Part shown: positions 25,225 through 36,844 of the stretch, piece after piece
Position numbering within the stretch: position 1 is the first letter of the stretch
How the letters are laid out: each line of letters starts with the position of its first letter
From: Brevipalpus yothersi
Lineage: Eukaryota; Arthropoda; Arachnida; Trombidiformes; Tenuipalpidae
Assembly (NCBI GenBank): GCA_003956705.1
Contig: QZCP01000028.1
Span: forward strand, 94,996-158,995
Direction of reading: 5' to 3'
DNA: 64,000 bases
Program-made: the position numbers and the translations under genes
Notes under the pieces: generated by a model
What the model was told of the DNA's origin: nothing
The model's input: the letters and a program-made list of their open reading frames with translations, nothing else
The model's database searches: none

Positions 25225-26831
25225 TCATCTTGTTGGCCATGCATCGTCTTTCGGTGGTGTTCGATCGAAGCCTTTATGATTATTTTTCACCACAATAAAT
25301 CCATCATTTGGAATGGAAGTTGTTGTCGATTGAATCAGTTCACCGAGTCCACCTACAATAGGAGGACGAGGGGTCATTGGAGTGGGTGGCGGTGGAGATG
25401 GAAGACTGGAAATCACTTTTCGCTGAGGAACAGTTGGTGTGGTCACTTGTCCTGATACTTTGACAACAATTAAATAATTTTTTCGAATGGCTGCCTCATA
25501 GTCTCTGGGATCATCGCGACCTGGAATCAGACCAGAGCCCATCCCTGGGAAAGAGTTGATGGACGTTAGCTAAATGTGTTTGACAATGCTTGCTCATCTA
25601 TGGATGTAAATTCTTGGCAGCTTCAATTGCTCATATTTAGTTTCACTCCATCAATCCTCACATAATATGAATACAAACTATCTCTCTTTCTCTCTCTCGA
25701 ACAAATAGAGATATTCTCTTTACTGGACAAGCCTATCTTACAATAATGGACGAACGAATTAAGCTAATCAACCTACCTGTACAAGATCGAACTGGTTGAT
25801 CCGCTTTGTGAATACCACAAGTCCTACCAAGATCTTGGCAATCTTGATCATGATCACATCGAGCTGAGAACATGAAGAATGCAAAGCAAAATATTTGAAA
25901 ATCAGCATAAGCATTTAAGCAGAGCGGAATCCATGAGTTGAAAGATGGGAAGGAAAAAAATATGCAAGTCGAAAGAAGAAAATAACGATAACAGTATAAC
26001 TATAAGTTTGACTATTCTATCAAACTATTCCATTATCATGCATATGATCATGAAAAATATCATCAATTGAAGATTGAGCATTAGCGAAAAATGGGACTGG
26101 TCTGTTTCTATGATCTTACGATCCGGATCTCATGACAAGTTTGACATTAAATTCAATTCTGATCAGAATAATTTAAAGAGGGACAAGAAAAGTATCAACT
26201 ACACATAAACTTATAACCCACAATTAACCACAACCACTGTCATCAAGCGAGTTAGCGGAGAGAGGAAAAGAAAAAGGAACAATTGACGGGAAAATATTCT
26301 CAACTTACGTCTACAATAGAAGCATCCAATAAATTCTTTGTTACGAAATGCAGCCAAATAATTACAATCACGAGATTGTCTACTGAAACACAGTCCTTCA
26401 TCAGCGCGAACAGTTTCACAAACTCGATGTCGATTGCCATAGAAGAATCCGATTCCAGGTGATGATAGACCTCCTAGAATTTTTTTCCATGAGGACGATG
26501 GCAAAGAAAAAGTGAGAGAGAGAAATTTGAAAATAATCCAAAATCGACACTCTAGAAGGTACACTAATTAACATATCTTACCGGCAGCTTGTTGGGCATC
26601 ACTTTCGGAATCACAACATATACAGGCTGTGGCACCGTCTAATTGAAATGCTGCCCAAGCACGTCCACTAGCACTACATTCATTTAATGTTGGCTCACCA
26701 CATGGTCGAGTTTCACATCCATTTACTGGTTCAAAAAATCTTCTCTGATCAGCGATTATTGTGGATGCACCAAGTATTACCAGCACGATAAGAGTCAAAA
26801 AGTATTGGCACGAAAAATAGTAATGATTCAT
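25225..26831 (-). CDS. Secreted cysteine-rich protein with proline-rich tail, unknown family, 273 aa
   Basis: Four exons: 26831-26582, 26473-26309, 25863-25777 and 25544-25225. Every junction is phase 1, so the two inner exons are symmetric. The ATG at 26831 opens on a signal peptide (FLTLIVLVILGASTIIA). The mature part has many cysteines in small groups: CETRPCGEP, CICCDSES, CETV, GLCFSRQSRDC, CFYCRR, CDHDQDCQDLGRTC and CT, suggesting several small disulfide-bonded modules split between exons. The last exon is a cysteine-free stretch with a PSPPPPTPMTPRPP segment. I do not recognise the family. Consistent phases and the cysteine pattern make it a real gene; secretion is inferred from the signal peptide. 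Confidence 0.75.
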
Positions 26832-27945
26832 GATTGGTGATTTTTTTTCTTTCGTTCAAAATCAAAATGAGTGGATATAACGAGTACAAGTGTATTGGAG
26901 GATATATTTTTCTTTCGAAAGAGCAAGAAGAAAAATGGTTAAATGTGAAGGAAGAGGAAATTGGTCACAAGAATTTCAAATCCACTGATTGATGAGTTTG
27001 GCTTAGTTGGTTTATGGAAAGAGAAACGAAGTGTGAAAGAGAGAGAGAACTTCGATTGATTGTTCTTTTTCTCAGACCACAATACACCAAGTTAATCAAA
27101 CTAATCATAGGTGAGAGAGTAATGTATGAGTGTGTAACAATTTGCGAGATGCGTTTTTACCTTTAAACCTGGAATGAGAATTGTGAGAATCTACTAGAGG
27201 GTGGCCCACTTGAATGAGGCGGTGACCAGGAAAAAACTCACTTTCATACTGATGAAGTTTCTCATCAACATAATTGAGATCATTTTTATTGGTTTTCACT
27301 TGTGTCTCACTTCTATTCTGTTCTCTTCTCTTCCTCATCTTTGGGAAAATCCATGTTTTTCCCGTGCTTCAGATTCAATTATTGAACGAATCTAGTATAT
27401 ATATCATACTATATTTCAATACACACGCATATAAATCTAATTTGTATCCCAATATACGCCAGCATCCTTCTTCTTGAACACTAATTTTCATATCAACGAA
27501 TCACTCAATTCATTTGCTATCAGTCAAATGATCGAACGAACTCTACGATGTTGATGATGTTGATGAAACTGATTATTGGGAAATTTTTCAATTATAATTA
27601 AAAATAATAAATGTGTATTCGAATCCATTTCGCTGTGAAAAATACCTAATTTTTTAGAAAAATTTGTTCTGTTTTGTTGAGTAGTTCTGAAATTTTAGTC
27701 CAGTATGCTATATTTTCCAAGCAATTCAAGAATTTTCTTCAATAATTTTCTCAACTAAGCTGATTATGGGTAGAGCCCGCATTGCTTTTTTCAGCCGTTT
27801 TTTCCTTGCATGGCCACAAATTTTCGACTCTGAATGGAAATAATCATTTCCGTATACAAGGATGAGAAATTCGAAAAATATCTATGAAAAAATTTTCAGC
27901 TACTGGATAGGTCAAACTTGTTCATTAATTCAGTATCACACTCTG

Positions 27946-28020
<75 letters not shown>

Positions 28021-28284
28021 GGTACATCTTCGACATGCTGATTGCTGGAAATGTCCCGAACATTATTGCAATTCATGGCGATGATTTGCAATCAAAAGCG
28101 GACTGTTCACTGGATCTGTTTATGTTTGTCTAAGAATATGTTCTGATTCCATGAAATTACGAAAGGAATTGCTTCCCTGTAATCCGAGGAAATACCAGCA
28201 AAAATTATTTATTCACTTCAGATCTATCGATCTATCCATGAGCATCCATGAAAGTTCTGAACCAAAACTTAAGATGAATCATTC
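26832..28284. other. Intergenic: no gene seen; contains a long CT microsatellite
   Basis: It is the shared upstream region of the cysteine-rich gene (-) and RRP15 (+). The main landmark is the CT run at 27948-28020. No supported coding region was found. Confidence 0.5.
27948..28020. repeat. (CT)n microsatellite, about 70 bp
   Basis: An almost uninterrupted CT dinucleotide run, ending in a CTTTC interruption. It is one of the longest of many CT/GA runs in the window. Confidence 0.97.
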
Positions 28285-28286
28285 GC

Positions 28287-28369
28287 TCATGAGCGCTGCT
28301 CTCGCATTTTGTTTTGAAAAAAGGCAAAACATTGCAATTTCGATAAGCACGTGGAGCTCATGTGGTAAT
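28287..28369 (+). promoter_or_regulatory. Promoter block, copy 1 (upstream of RRP15), with CACGTG E-box
   Basis: A 25-nt stretch at 28287-28311 (core GAGCGCTGCTCTCGC) is identical to 29298-29322 upstream of the next gene, CISD3. It is followed in both by an A-rich, partly conserved spacer and then by CACGTGGA-n-n-TCATGTGGTAAT. Here the perfect E-box CACGTG is at 28348-28353 and the second E-box CATGTG at 28359-28364, about 80 nt before the RRP15 ATG. CACGTG is the binding site of Myc/Max-type bHLH factors, which are known to drive ribosome-biogenesis genes; that they act here is inference. The end, G|GTAAT, could also be read as a 5'-splice site of a leader intron. Confidence 0.65.
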
Positions 28370-28430
28370 GTCCATCTTCTTCTTCTTCTTTAATTTGTGA
28401 CTGTGTGTGCTGGTCATCTGAATTCGATTG

Positions 28431-28943
28431 ATGATGGATAATTCCAATCCAGATAATGATCAGGTGAGATTTTCTCTCGATATTTTCCAATAATCACCAT
28501 AATTGTAAACTCTCATCCTTTCTCTTTCTGTCCCTCTGTCCCAGGATGCACCTGAATCAAGTGTCGGTTGGTCACAAGTGCTTAAACGTCTTGTTCACAC
28601 TGAACGTAAACGCAAGAAGCCATTGTCCAAAGCATTAAGAGATGGTGTTAAAGAGAAGAAGAAAACAAAATCGCCTGATGATGAAACAAAGTCGCAACCC
28701 AAACCAAGTCAAATTAAAGAAACTTTACGCAAAAAACCTGACTTCAAAGATCGTGAATTTGAACGTCATCTGCAATCAATTGCCACCAAAGGAGTTGTCC
28801 AGCTATTTAATGCTATCAAAGAATTTAATCCCCAGGAAAGTGAACCTAAACCCAAGTCTAAGGTGGTCAAAAAAGATGAACCCGTCAATAAATTTATCTC
28901 TCAATGGGGAGAATTGAAAGATGAAGAGGAAGATGCATCATGA
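28431..28943 (+). CDS. RRP15: RRP15-like ribosomal RNA processing protein, 143 aa
   Basis: Exon 1 (28431-28463) codes for only 11 residues and is joined in phase 0 to exon 2 (28545-28943) over an 81-bp intron. The protein has GWSQVLKRLV, a lysine-rich central part, and the family signature KPDFKDREFERHLQSIATKGVVQLFNAI, which matches the human RRP15 motif (ERNLQRIATRGVVQLFNA), and a short acidic C-terminus after FISQWGEL. RRP15 is a nucleolar factor for 60S subunit maturation and pre-rRNA cleavage. Human RRP15 is longer (about 280 aa) because of an extended N-terminus, so this is a short form. ATG 28431 is followed at once by a second ATG; either could be used. A conserved promoter block lies about 80 nt upstream. 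Confidence 0.88.
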
Positions 28944-29104
28944 CCTATGCAAGATGTGATTTGTTACTAAAATATATTGATCACTTTCATCACTACAGAC
29001 TTGTTCTCTCATCTTCATCTTGTTTTTGGAAAATCATTTCATACACTGAGATAAATAATAATAGATCGATTTTGGTGAATATCAATTATTTATTTTTTGG
29101 TCTC

Positions 29105-29110
29105 AATAAA
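29105..29110 (+). terminator. AATAAA polyadenylation signal of RRP15
   Basis: AATAAA about 160 nt after the RRP15 stop and before the promoter block of the next gene. Confidence 0.55.
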
Positions 29111-29297
29111 AGAGTAAAGAAAATTGATCATGTATGTTGGAAAGTTAATTTTCAACTGTGGGGACGTCAAACCATTCATGCTAAAAATGAAAAAAAACCA
29201 AAATATCTCTCCATCTACCCAAATTTATTGATTTAATTCTGAGAGTTCTGGAATTATGGAAGTTCTGTTTAAATCGAAACTTCACATGAATGCTTGA

Positions 29298-29391
29298 TCA
29301 TGAGCGCTGCTCTCGCATTTTGCTTCAAAACTTATGGAAAAAGCAAAACACAACAATAATTCCGACAAACACGTGGAATTCATGTGGTAAT
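29298..29391 (+). promoter_or_regulatory. Promoter block, copy 2 (upstream of CISD3), with CACGTG E-box
   Basis: It has the same 25-nt core as copy 1 (29298-29322), then an A-rich spacer about 11 nt longer than in copy 1, CACGTG at 29370-29375 and CATGTG at 29381-29386. The first E-box is 107 nt before the CISD3 ATG. Conservation of both ends with a diverged middle suggests that the two ends are under selection. Confidence 0.65.
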
Positions 29392-29476
29392 ACCTGTGTT
29401 CTGTTTGAAATTTACTTGTTTAATTAGTTATCGGAATTATTTGATAAATACTTTCACGGTTCTAAGGAGAATCATA

Positions 29477-30035
29477 ATGCTACCAAGATTGTTCAACAAT
29501 CTTGCTATCAACCATTCAAATCGTTCTGTTTGTACCCGATTGTGTCGGACATTCGCGACTGATCCAACTGAACCTTCATCAGATGATATTAGGACAGTTA
29601 AAGATTCATTGGATATGACAGATCATCGAGATAAGTTTTGGGAATATCATCAACGACCCGAAGGACACAGTTACTCTTTGAAACCAATCCAAGTGAAATG
29701 TAAGAGTGGTCGAATATACTTGTGGTGCTCTTGTGGCTATTCTCGGACACAGGTGAGAGACTATTACCTTATCATCTCGAGGACCTTCCTAATCATCCAA
29801 TCATATATCGAATCAATTAATCATTACCATTGATCATTGTTTCCTACAGCCATTTTGTGATGGGACTCATAAAGTTCAACATTACAAGATCAGGATGAAA
29901 CCGCTGCCTTTTGAGTGTAAAGAGACCAAGGATTATTGGTTTTGTTGTTGTAAAAAATCGAAACATTGGCCATTTTGTGATGGTACTCATCGAGAACTAG
30001 ATCCTGATAAAGTTTTACCCACCATAAGACATTAG
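29477..30035 (+). CDS. CISD3: CDGSH iron-sulfur domain-containing protein 3 (mitochondrial), 153 aa
   Basis: Two exons, 29477-29752 and 29850-30035, phase 0. The first about 30 residues are rich in Arg, Asn and Leu with no acids, as in a mitochondrial presequence. Two CDGSH-type motifs follow: WCSCGYSRTQPFCDGTH, split by the intron between Gln and Pro, and WFCCCKKSKHWPFCDGTH. Each supplies the three Cys and one His that ligate a 2Fe-2S cluster. Two motifs in one soluble chain without a membrane anchor is the hallmark of CISD3 (MiNT) as opposed to CISD1/2. It acts in the mitochondrial matrix in Fe-S and redox homeostasis. A variant is CDGTH in place of CDGSH in both motifs. It is convergent with STT3A. 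Confidence 0.93.
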
Positions 30036-30380
30036 TATCAGCATATATGTTTGCTCCGATCACAATCAATAACTAGGGGAAGAGACATGGCAAGCCATTC
30101 GATTTTATCGAGGGATTGAATCCTCAACAAAGTAGCCCTAAATCAAAACTAGTCCACTAAGATTACACAATTATCAATTGGTCTCTTGATTCCAAAAAAT
30201 GGAAAAATGAGAGAAAGATGCTCTCTTGCCTTCCTGGGACAAAATTAGTTTGAGTGATGATGTTGAGCCCTTTCAAAGCCTACTCTTCTCAATTTATCTC
30301 AATTCATCTCGATGTTTTTGATAAGTCGCTTCATGCTTCGGAAAAGACTTTATAGACTGTGTTTTGATGAATTTCAAGAA

Positions 30381-30402
30381 TTTATTTTCTTGTAATAATA
30401 AA
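30381..30402. terminator. Overlapping convergent polyadenylation signals (CISD3 + / STT3A -)
   Basis: TTTATT at 30381-30386 is AATAAA for STT3A, about 100 nt after its stop. AATAAA at 30397-30402 serves CISD3, about 360 nt after its stop. The signals lie within 22 bp of each other, so the two 3' UTRs would overlap. Confidence 0.5.
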
Positions 30403-30483
30403 AAAGTAAGAAAAATTGATCAAATTTGTGTGTTGATGTGCACCTTAATAAGTTATTATTCTTCAAATTTATAATACTCTCTT

Positions 30484-33400
30484 TTATATTCCTCTATTAG
30501 GCAGATCTTTCACTTTATAAATTCTTACCAGCCAATGTTCGGTTGTGTATGCCTCCTCTAAAACTTTCAGTTCAAAGTCTTTGTGGCCAATTTCGGCTCC
30601 TCTTACTCGATCCCAACCTGAAGGTTTACCTAATAATAATACAAAATATTAATTAGTTTTCGTGCTCTCTGATCTTGAGCGGATTGTTAGACAGAACAAA
30701 ATACAAAATAACATGAATTATTAATTACCTGATTCTGTGTAAACGGATCCAAATCGATAATAACACATTTTATACATCAAGCTATTCAACATTATAGGAG
30801 ATCCTTCTTTATCAATACGAAATTCGCCAGAAGAGGTATAATAATCTGATTCTTTAATATGCTTTCCTCTATCGGTACTTCCACCGATTCGTACCATCCA
30901 AAGAAATTTGTTAATATCGTCTGAAGAGTAGCCTGTTAGACCACCAAATATGACCAAAACATAGTCTACGTCCAGCTCTCTCATTATTTCATACGCTTTG
31001 TCCTCATTGGAAGCCATAGCTTGACCAACTCTAGATATGTGGGTGTTATTCCACGTATTATTGTCAACTAAAATTGTTCGATTTGCCATTGCGGTGATCT
31101 GGTACCCATAATCCCACCAAGACATAATTTTGGCATCATCTGCCGTGTTTTGTCGTAACCAGTAGTAGGCTTCTCGAAAATCATCAAACACTATTCGTGA
31201 TCCATCATGACTTCGTGCGGACAACACGATCGATGGGGCAGAATATGCTTCACTTGTAACCCAGATACAGTGATAGCTGTACATACAAAGCATACCAGCG
31301 GAAAGAATGACGAAAAAAGTAGCTATCTCACTTTTCCACATGTAATTATTTTCCAACTTCTGTTTCTTTCTATGAGAGGTAGATTTGAGATTGTTTTGAC
31401 TATGATTCGTTGAAGTACTAGGGGCTGTTACAGCATTTGTATTGCCACCACCGAATGGCTCAATCTGTTGACAATACTTGTCTAGTAAGTGTGACAGTCC
31501 TATTCCCGACATGATACACATAACAGGAGCCAAGACCAACATCAAACGTACCATGACACCCTGAAGATAAAAAGATGATGGATTTTAGAAATATCTTAAA
31601 GAGGAAATAACTGATGTCAAAAGAAAACTTACAGCAAAATAAATGCTTGTTAGTCCATACAAAATTATGAAGATATTCGCATCATTTGGCTCCTGGAAAC
31701 ACAAGTAAAGCCCGAATGGAAAGAGAAGGAGAAGCAGCTGAAGATCGAAGTAAAAAGATGACCAAGAAGTAGGCTGGTGCTCGGAAACTGATGCGATGAT
31801 GGGGATGTAATTTTTAGCATAAGATGGGTCCAAGAGAGAATAGAATCTTCCAGTCCATGGTGATATTTCTGCATGAGTAGAAGAAGGTGATATTTAAGAA
31901 TTACAATGACTCAATTTTTCGTAATTGCAACGAGTTATTAACATACTTCCGAGAAGAGTGAGAATAAGTCCAGTTAGAAAACCGATAGCAGCCAAACCGA
32001 GAACCAAAGTTTTGAAGAGCACCTCATAATGAGATTTCTGAAGCTTTGATCTTAGATACTCATTGAAAGCGTATAGTTGACAAAGGCCAAACACACCAAG
32101 TGCCGCGATGTGTTCACTAGATTTAACAGGTTGGAATCCAACAAAAGGTATCTGCATGGAGCACAGTAGACCAAGAACGTAGAAGATAGAATATGCTGAA
32201 AAAGAGAAAAATTAGTCTGGAACATATATTCACCACATTTATGTGCTTACCAACGTAGACTCGATGCGAGAATTTGCCCAGAATAAGAAGGAAAAATACA
32301 TGCAGTGGGATCAGATTGATGATGAACACATAACCACCCCAAGCTGATACCATATAAAAGTAGGATAGTGCGGCTAAGGTTGCCCAATAAACAGCACCTG
32401 TTTTCACAGCTTTAATCTGAGGGGAAAAAGTTGAAGTGAGCGAAATGGAATACGAATCGAGAAGTTTATTAAACTTACCCAAAGATAGTAGGTGAACATG
32501 AGGGCAAAAATTGCGATTCCTTCATTGTCATAACTACCAGCAACTGACCGGCTTATATAGCCAGGAACTAATGATAAATGAGATCAATAGAATAGCCATT
32601 GTAGAAAAAAAACTTGACACAATGATTTCCAAAATATAAACGACATACCAATAGAAATGAAACAAGCTGCCAATAGTCCAGCACCTTCACTTCGAAGCTC
32701 TTTGGTGAGAAGATAGGTAGCTAGAGCTGTCAGACCACTGAATACCGGTGCCAAAAAAACACAGATATCTCGAATATGAATGGGAATGTTGAGCATATGA
32801 AGAACATAATGAATAGAACCCGATGTTATCATCAACCCAGGATAAACCTGAATAGTAAAATAATCATTAACAATCACTCATTCAATCGAAATTTGCCCAT
32901 ATGATTACGCACAGTCCCACCGACAATTCGTCCCAACGGATACCAAGCTCTTTCATCGAACCAATTTAAGAAATTGTAGAAACCACGCTCAACCATATAG
33001 TGGGTGGCTCGATAATTAAACCTTAAAAATACAAAGAAAAACATGATCAGTTATTCAATTCGGGATCTAAAAGGATAGGATAGAGAAAAAACTGTGCCAA
33101 GATTCTAACAAGACCGGCAAAAGTCATTTCAATTGTTTCGGTCATTTGAACATTGATCATGATCAAATGAAATTCATGACATCGGCAAAAGTTTCAAATG
33201 ACAGATAAAATTAAGTTAAATGAACGGTACACAAATTAGTGAACACCACAGCACATGTTTGATGACAGCATAGATCAGAACAGAGGTACAGATGCAGAGA
33301 GGTGAATTGAACCACCAACAACAAGAAATGGAGACAACAACTCACCATGGATCAAATTCATGTATAATAGATTCAAATCTAATCACAGCAAAAAGACGAG

Positions 33401-33548
33401 AACAAAATGCTAATAGCCATGCTAGTCCAAGAATGATGAAAATGAGCAAACTTGATGGTATTATGGATGAACTTGTTGTTGTTGATGGTTTACTTTTAAC
33501 ACTGGCAATCGAGTCTCGAGATGATGACACTCTTCCAGGTTGACACAT
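30484..33548 (-). CDS. STT3A: Oligosaccharyltransferase catalytic subunit STT3A, 742 aa
   Basis: Nine exons: 33548-33346, 33021-32913, 32847-32649, 32567-32479, 32416-32251, 32195-31947, 31868-31633, 31560-30729 and 30629-30484, with all phases consistent. It transfers the lipid-linked glycan to Asn of nascent proteins in the ER. Motifs in order: a Ser-rich cytosolic N-terminus; a first membrane helix; FDPWFNYRAT (first acidic catalytic motif); SRSVAGSYDNE (second acidic motif); an array of membrane helices; SVSEHQPT; then the lumenal domain with MSWWDYG (WWDYG acceptor-binding motif) and NNTWNNTHISRVG. The C-terminus, FELKVLEEAYTTEHWLVRIYKVKDL, ends soon after. The lack of the long lysine-rich tail points to STT3A rather than STT3B. 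It is slightly longer than human STT3A (705 aa), largely through the N-terminus and a Ser/Asn-rich loop after LLDKYCQQ. Confidence 0.95.
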
Positions 33549-36500
33549 GTTGTCAAGCTTATCTGATGATCACAATCAAGGTAACCAATGTTATACAATG
33601 TGACACACCACACAATAAATAATAATAATAAGTATTAATATTTAAATTGTTTCAAATTGAAACATATTGGCAAACAACACATACACAACAAACATACATC
33701 AAGTGGACATGATTCACACCGGCTTGACGGCTTGAGTCTGTGCAGCTCACAGAAAATTGTGGCTCAGAATAGATCCAGTATCATCACAATTCATGGATCC
33801 ATGTGAAGTTCACATTGTGAACCATATTCTTTGATGATACTGATGGAACATATTTGCATGGAAGATATTTTTCATGATGATCATGGGAAAAAGTTTTCGA
33901 AGAGAAAAAACATTTACATATTGATGTGTATGATGAATAGGTGATGAAATATTAGCTATAGCTGTGATGATGAGTGCTTTTTATCACTTGGAATTAAGAT
34001 TACGATTTGTTTAGAGTGGCGATAAAAATTTTGTGCCTCTAGTGAAGAAAATTCATTGAATTTGATTTTTATCGATAGAATTGGAAGTTTGAAACAAAAT
34101 TTTTTTGCAAGGGTTTGACCGTGGTTTGATTGCTGGAAAGAAATGTTTCCTACAATTTAGATAGCTGTTTGGGTTTTATCAGTTAGCCATAGGACTTGAA
34201 GAGGGTGAAATTTTTTTCGTTTCAATTTCCAGATTTTTTGTTCCAATTTTTGAGAAAACAGATTATTCAGTTTAGAAAATTCCCTTTTGTGATAAAATTT
34301 GACTCTATTTCCTTACTTTTTATGCGATCAACTTTTCTTGATACTATGACTTTTTCAGTTAATCAGAGGAGATTCTCTCCTTGACCTTCAAAGTTTCATC
34401 TCCTCTTCTTCAAGAGAATATTTTCAATTCACCATGGTACTAAAGAGACTAATAAAAAAAGATCCTCCAACTATCTGGAAAGGAAATATCTTCTACCTTG
34501 CACTTCATTACTCAAGAATCTCATCAGAAAAGGCTTCGTGAAATGCAGAAAATCCTGATAGAGTCTTGTTCTTCTACTATTATCTTTCCGTTTAGATTTG
34601 AGAGAAAAATTTTTTATACAATGCCTAAAAAAATTTGTCAACAAAGGCTGAAAATAAAGCTTTGAATAATGCCTTAGAAAGAGATTCCTTCGAGTATCGC
34701 TTACCTATGATCAATCGAAATCCTTATTCTACGAAGATTCCAGATATAATCTAGCAAGCTGAGTATCAAAGCTCATAAATCCCTTACACCATGTCTACCA
34801 AGGTATCAGAGTGAATGAAAATCTCTCACAAAATGATGATGTAGATAAGCTTATTCTGGTAGTTGAGAAAAAAAAACTAAACTAAAGAAAGATGTTAATC
34901 TCCTCTCATTCTTTGACTATAGGAAGAAGCAAAGTTGCATTCTTTTTTGGGAGTCAAAATTTGATCTCCTTAATTAGCTCAATGCTCTTAGGTAGATTAT
35001 TCAGCATGAACTTGTATAGCTAGAAGGATAAGGTTTGACTGATAGGCTTCTCACCCAAAGCATGGTCTACCTTTTCGAGGCTTAGTATCTGTTTGATACC
35101 CAAGAATACATTCTTTTTCTCAATCCTAAGAATAGCAATGTAATCGGAATGTAATGTTAAATTAATTCGAGAATGATTCTAATCGTTCCAGCTATTCTTG
35201 AGTTTGTCGAATTGTATAATTGAGCTCAAGCTTCTCAGTCTCTCTTTCTCTCTCCATTCTCTGAAGCTGAAGGATTGAATTTTTTCCACTCATGATCACA
35301 AATTGATTTCACAGAATTCATTCGAAAAAATTATGTATTTATAACCATCTGTTTGCCTTAGGAAGGAAAAAGAGTTTGCCTTTGATCGACTTTCAACAGA
35401 AAGTTCTTTTCTTTCTCTCTCTTTCTCTCTCTCTCTCTCTTTCTCCTTCTATTTCTTTCACTTTTCAAAATTTGATTCAATCTCCCAAAGGATAAGAGAT
35501 GCCTTCTGATGGAAACCCTTTGTTTGTCCCTTGAATTATAGCTATCATCATGTGACACTTACTACATGTGAAAAGTGGAAAAGAGAAATAGAGAAATAGA
35601 GAGAGAGAGAGAGATACACAGCATCCTCATCTTCTTTTTCTCTCCAATCATTATCTGACTGCTATACTCACTCCCATCACTGTTTTACCTTTTATCATCA
35701 TTCTGCGCTCCTGTTCAACGCGCAAGGATTTCGGATGCGCATTACCTTTATTCTGTGGGAATATCTTCAAGTTCCTATTCAGTCGAGATTTTTCATGCTC
35801 CCGAAAAACTAACCGAACGAATTCGAAACGATTATTCTATGGTAGTATCCATGTAAATGGTCTATCCTGTGTATATGTGTGAATGCGTATTGGTGTAATT
35901 TTTCGTTCCTTTTCGATACCGATCGAAAATTGCTCGTCATCATAGAGAAGAAGAAAAAATTTCCTCTTCTCTACCGTGTTCATCTTTTACTTTCTTCTTG
36001 ATCCTATCATCATTATCGTCACAAGTAAAATCATATCTGACAAAAGTGTGATGATGAGAAAGAAAAATGTATGTGTCAACAATCAGAGCTTAACCTTTCA
36101 TCATTGTCTTCAGCTCAAATTCTTCTTCCCTATTCTTTTTGATCTTCTTTTCCACATAATTTTCGGACATCTTTGTACAATGTCAGCTTTCAGCAGATTT
36201 ATTCTTGTGTGATCAACTATGTTGTTCAATTGTATCATGTTTCACTTCTCCATTCATCATAATCATTTTCCATGATGCCAAATAGTATTCATGTTGCCAA
36301 ATATTGTTGATGTTGTTTTTCTTGTTACTGTCACCAAAATTGATCTAATTTTGTATTCATCTTTCATCGAGAAATATTCATCGTATAAGTGTGCTCATAA
36401 TCATCGAACGGTATGAATTTCGCATGATTATGATACAAAAAAATTTCACCTCTGAGCTAAGAAAACAAAGTTTGTTATTATTTTTGTTATTGTGAAAATA

Positions 36501-36561
36501 TTAAAAAAATATTCAGTAAACTAAAAGTGTTTGTGTGTGTGTACAAAATCAATTGATCAAA
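33549..36561. other. Divergent intergenic region between STT3A and gene X: no gene seen
   Basis: Contains the promoters of STT3A (-) and of gene X (+). Sequence is AT-rich with scattered short CT/GA runs (about 35241-35255, 35414-35442, 35587-35612). No supported ORF, RNA gene or mobile element was recognised. Confidence 0.5.
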
Positions 36562-36779
36562 ATGAATCTATGTAAACCTCGAGCTTCTGGTGGTATAAGT
36601 GCTCGCACCAAATCGTTGCGAGAAAAGTTCAGCTCAAAACGAAGTTATTCTGAGTTAACATTCAAAGATTCCACCACATCATTAACAGAAACCACAGATC
36701 TGTCCAGTTTGAGATCTCCCACAAGTACCGTTACGGTAAGTGTCAACAGTATTTAAAATAACAGTTTTATTGGTGGAAA

Positions 36780-36844
<65 letters not shown>

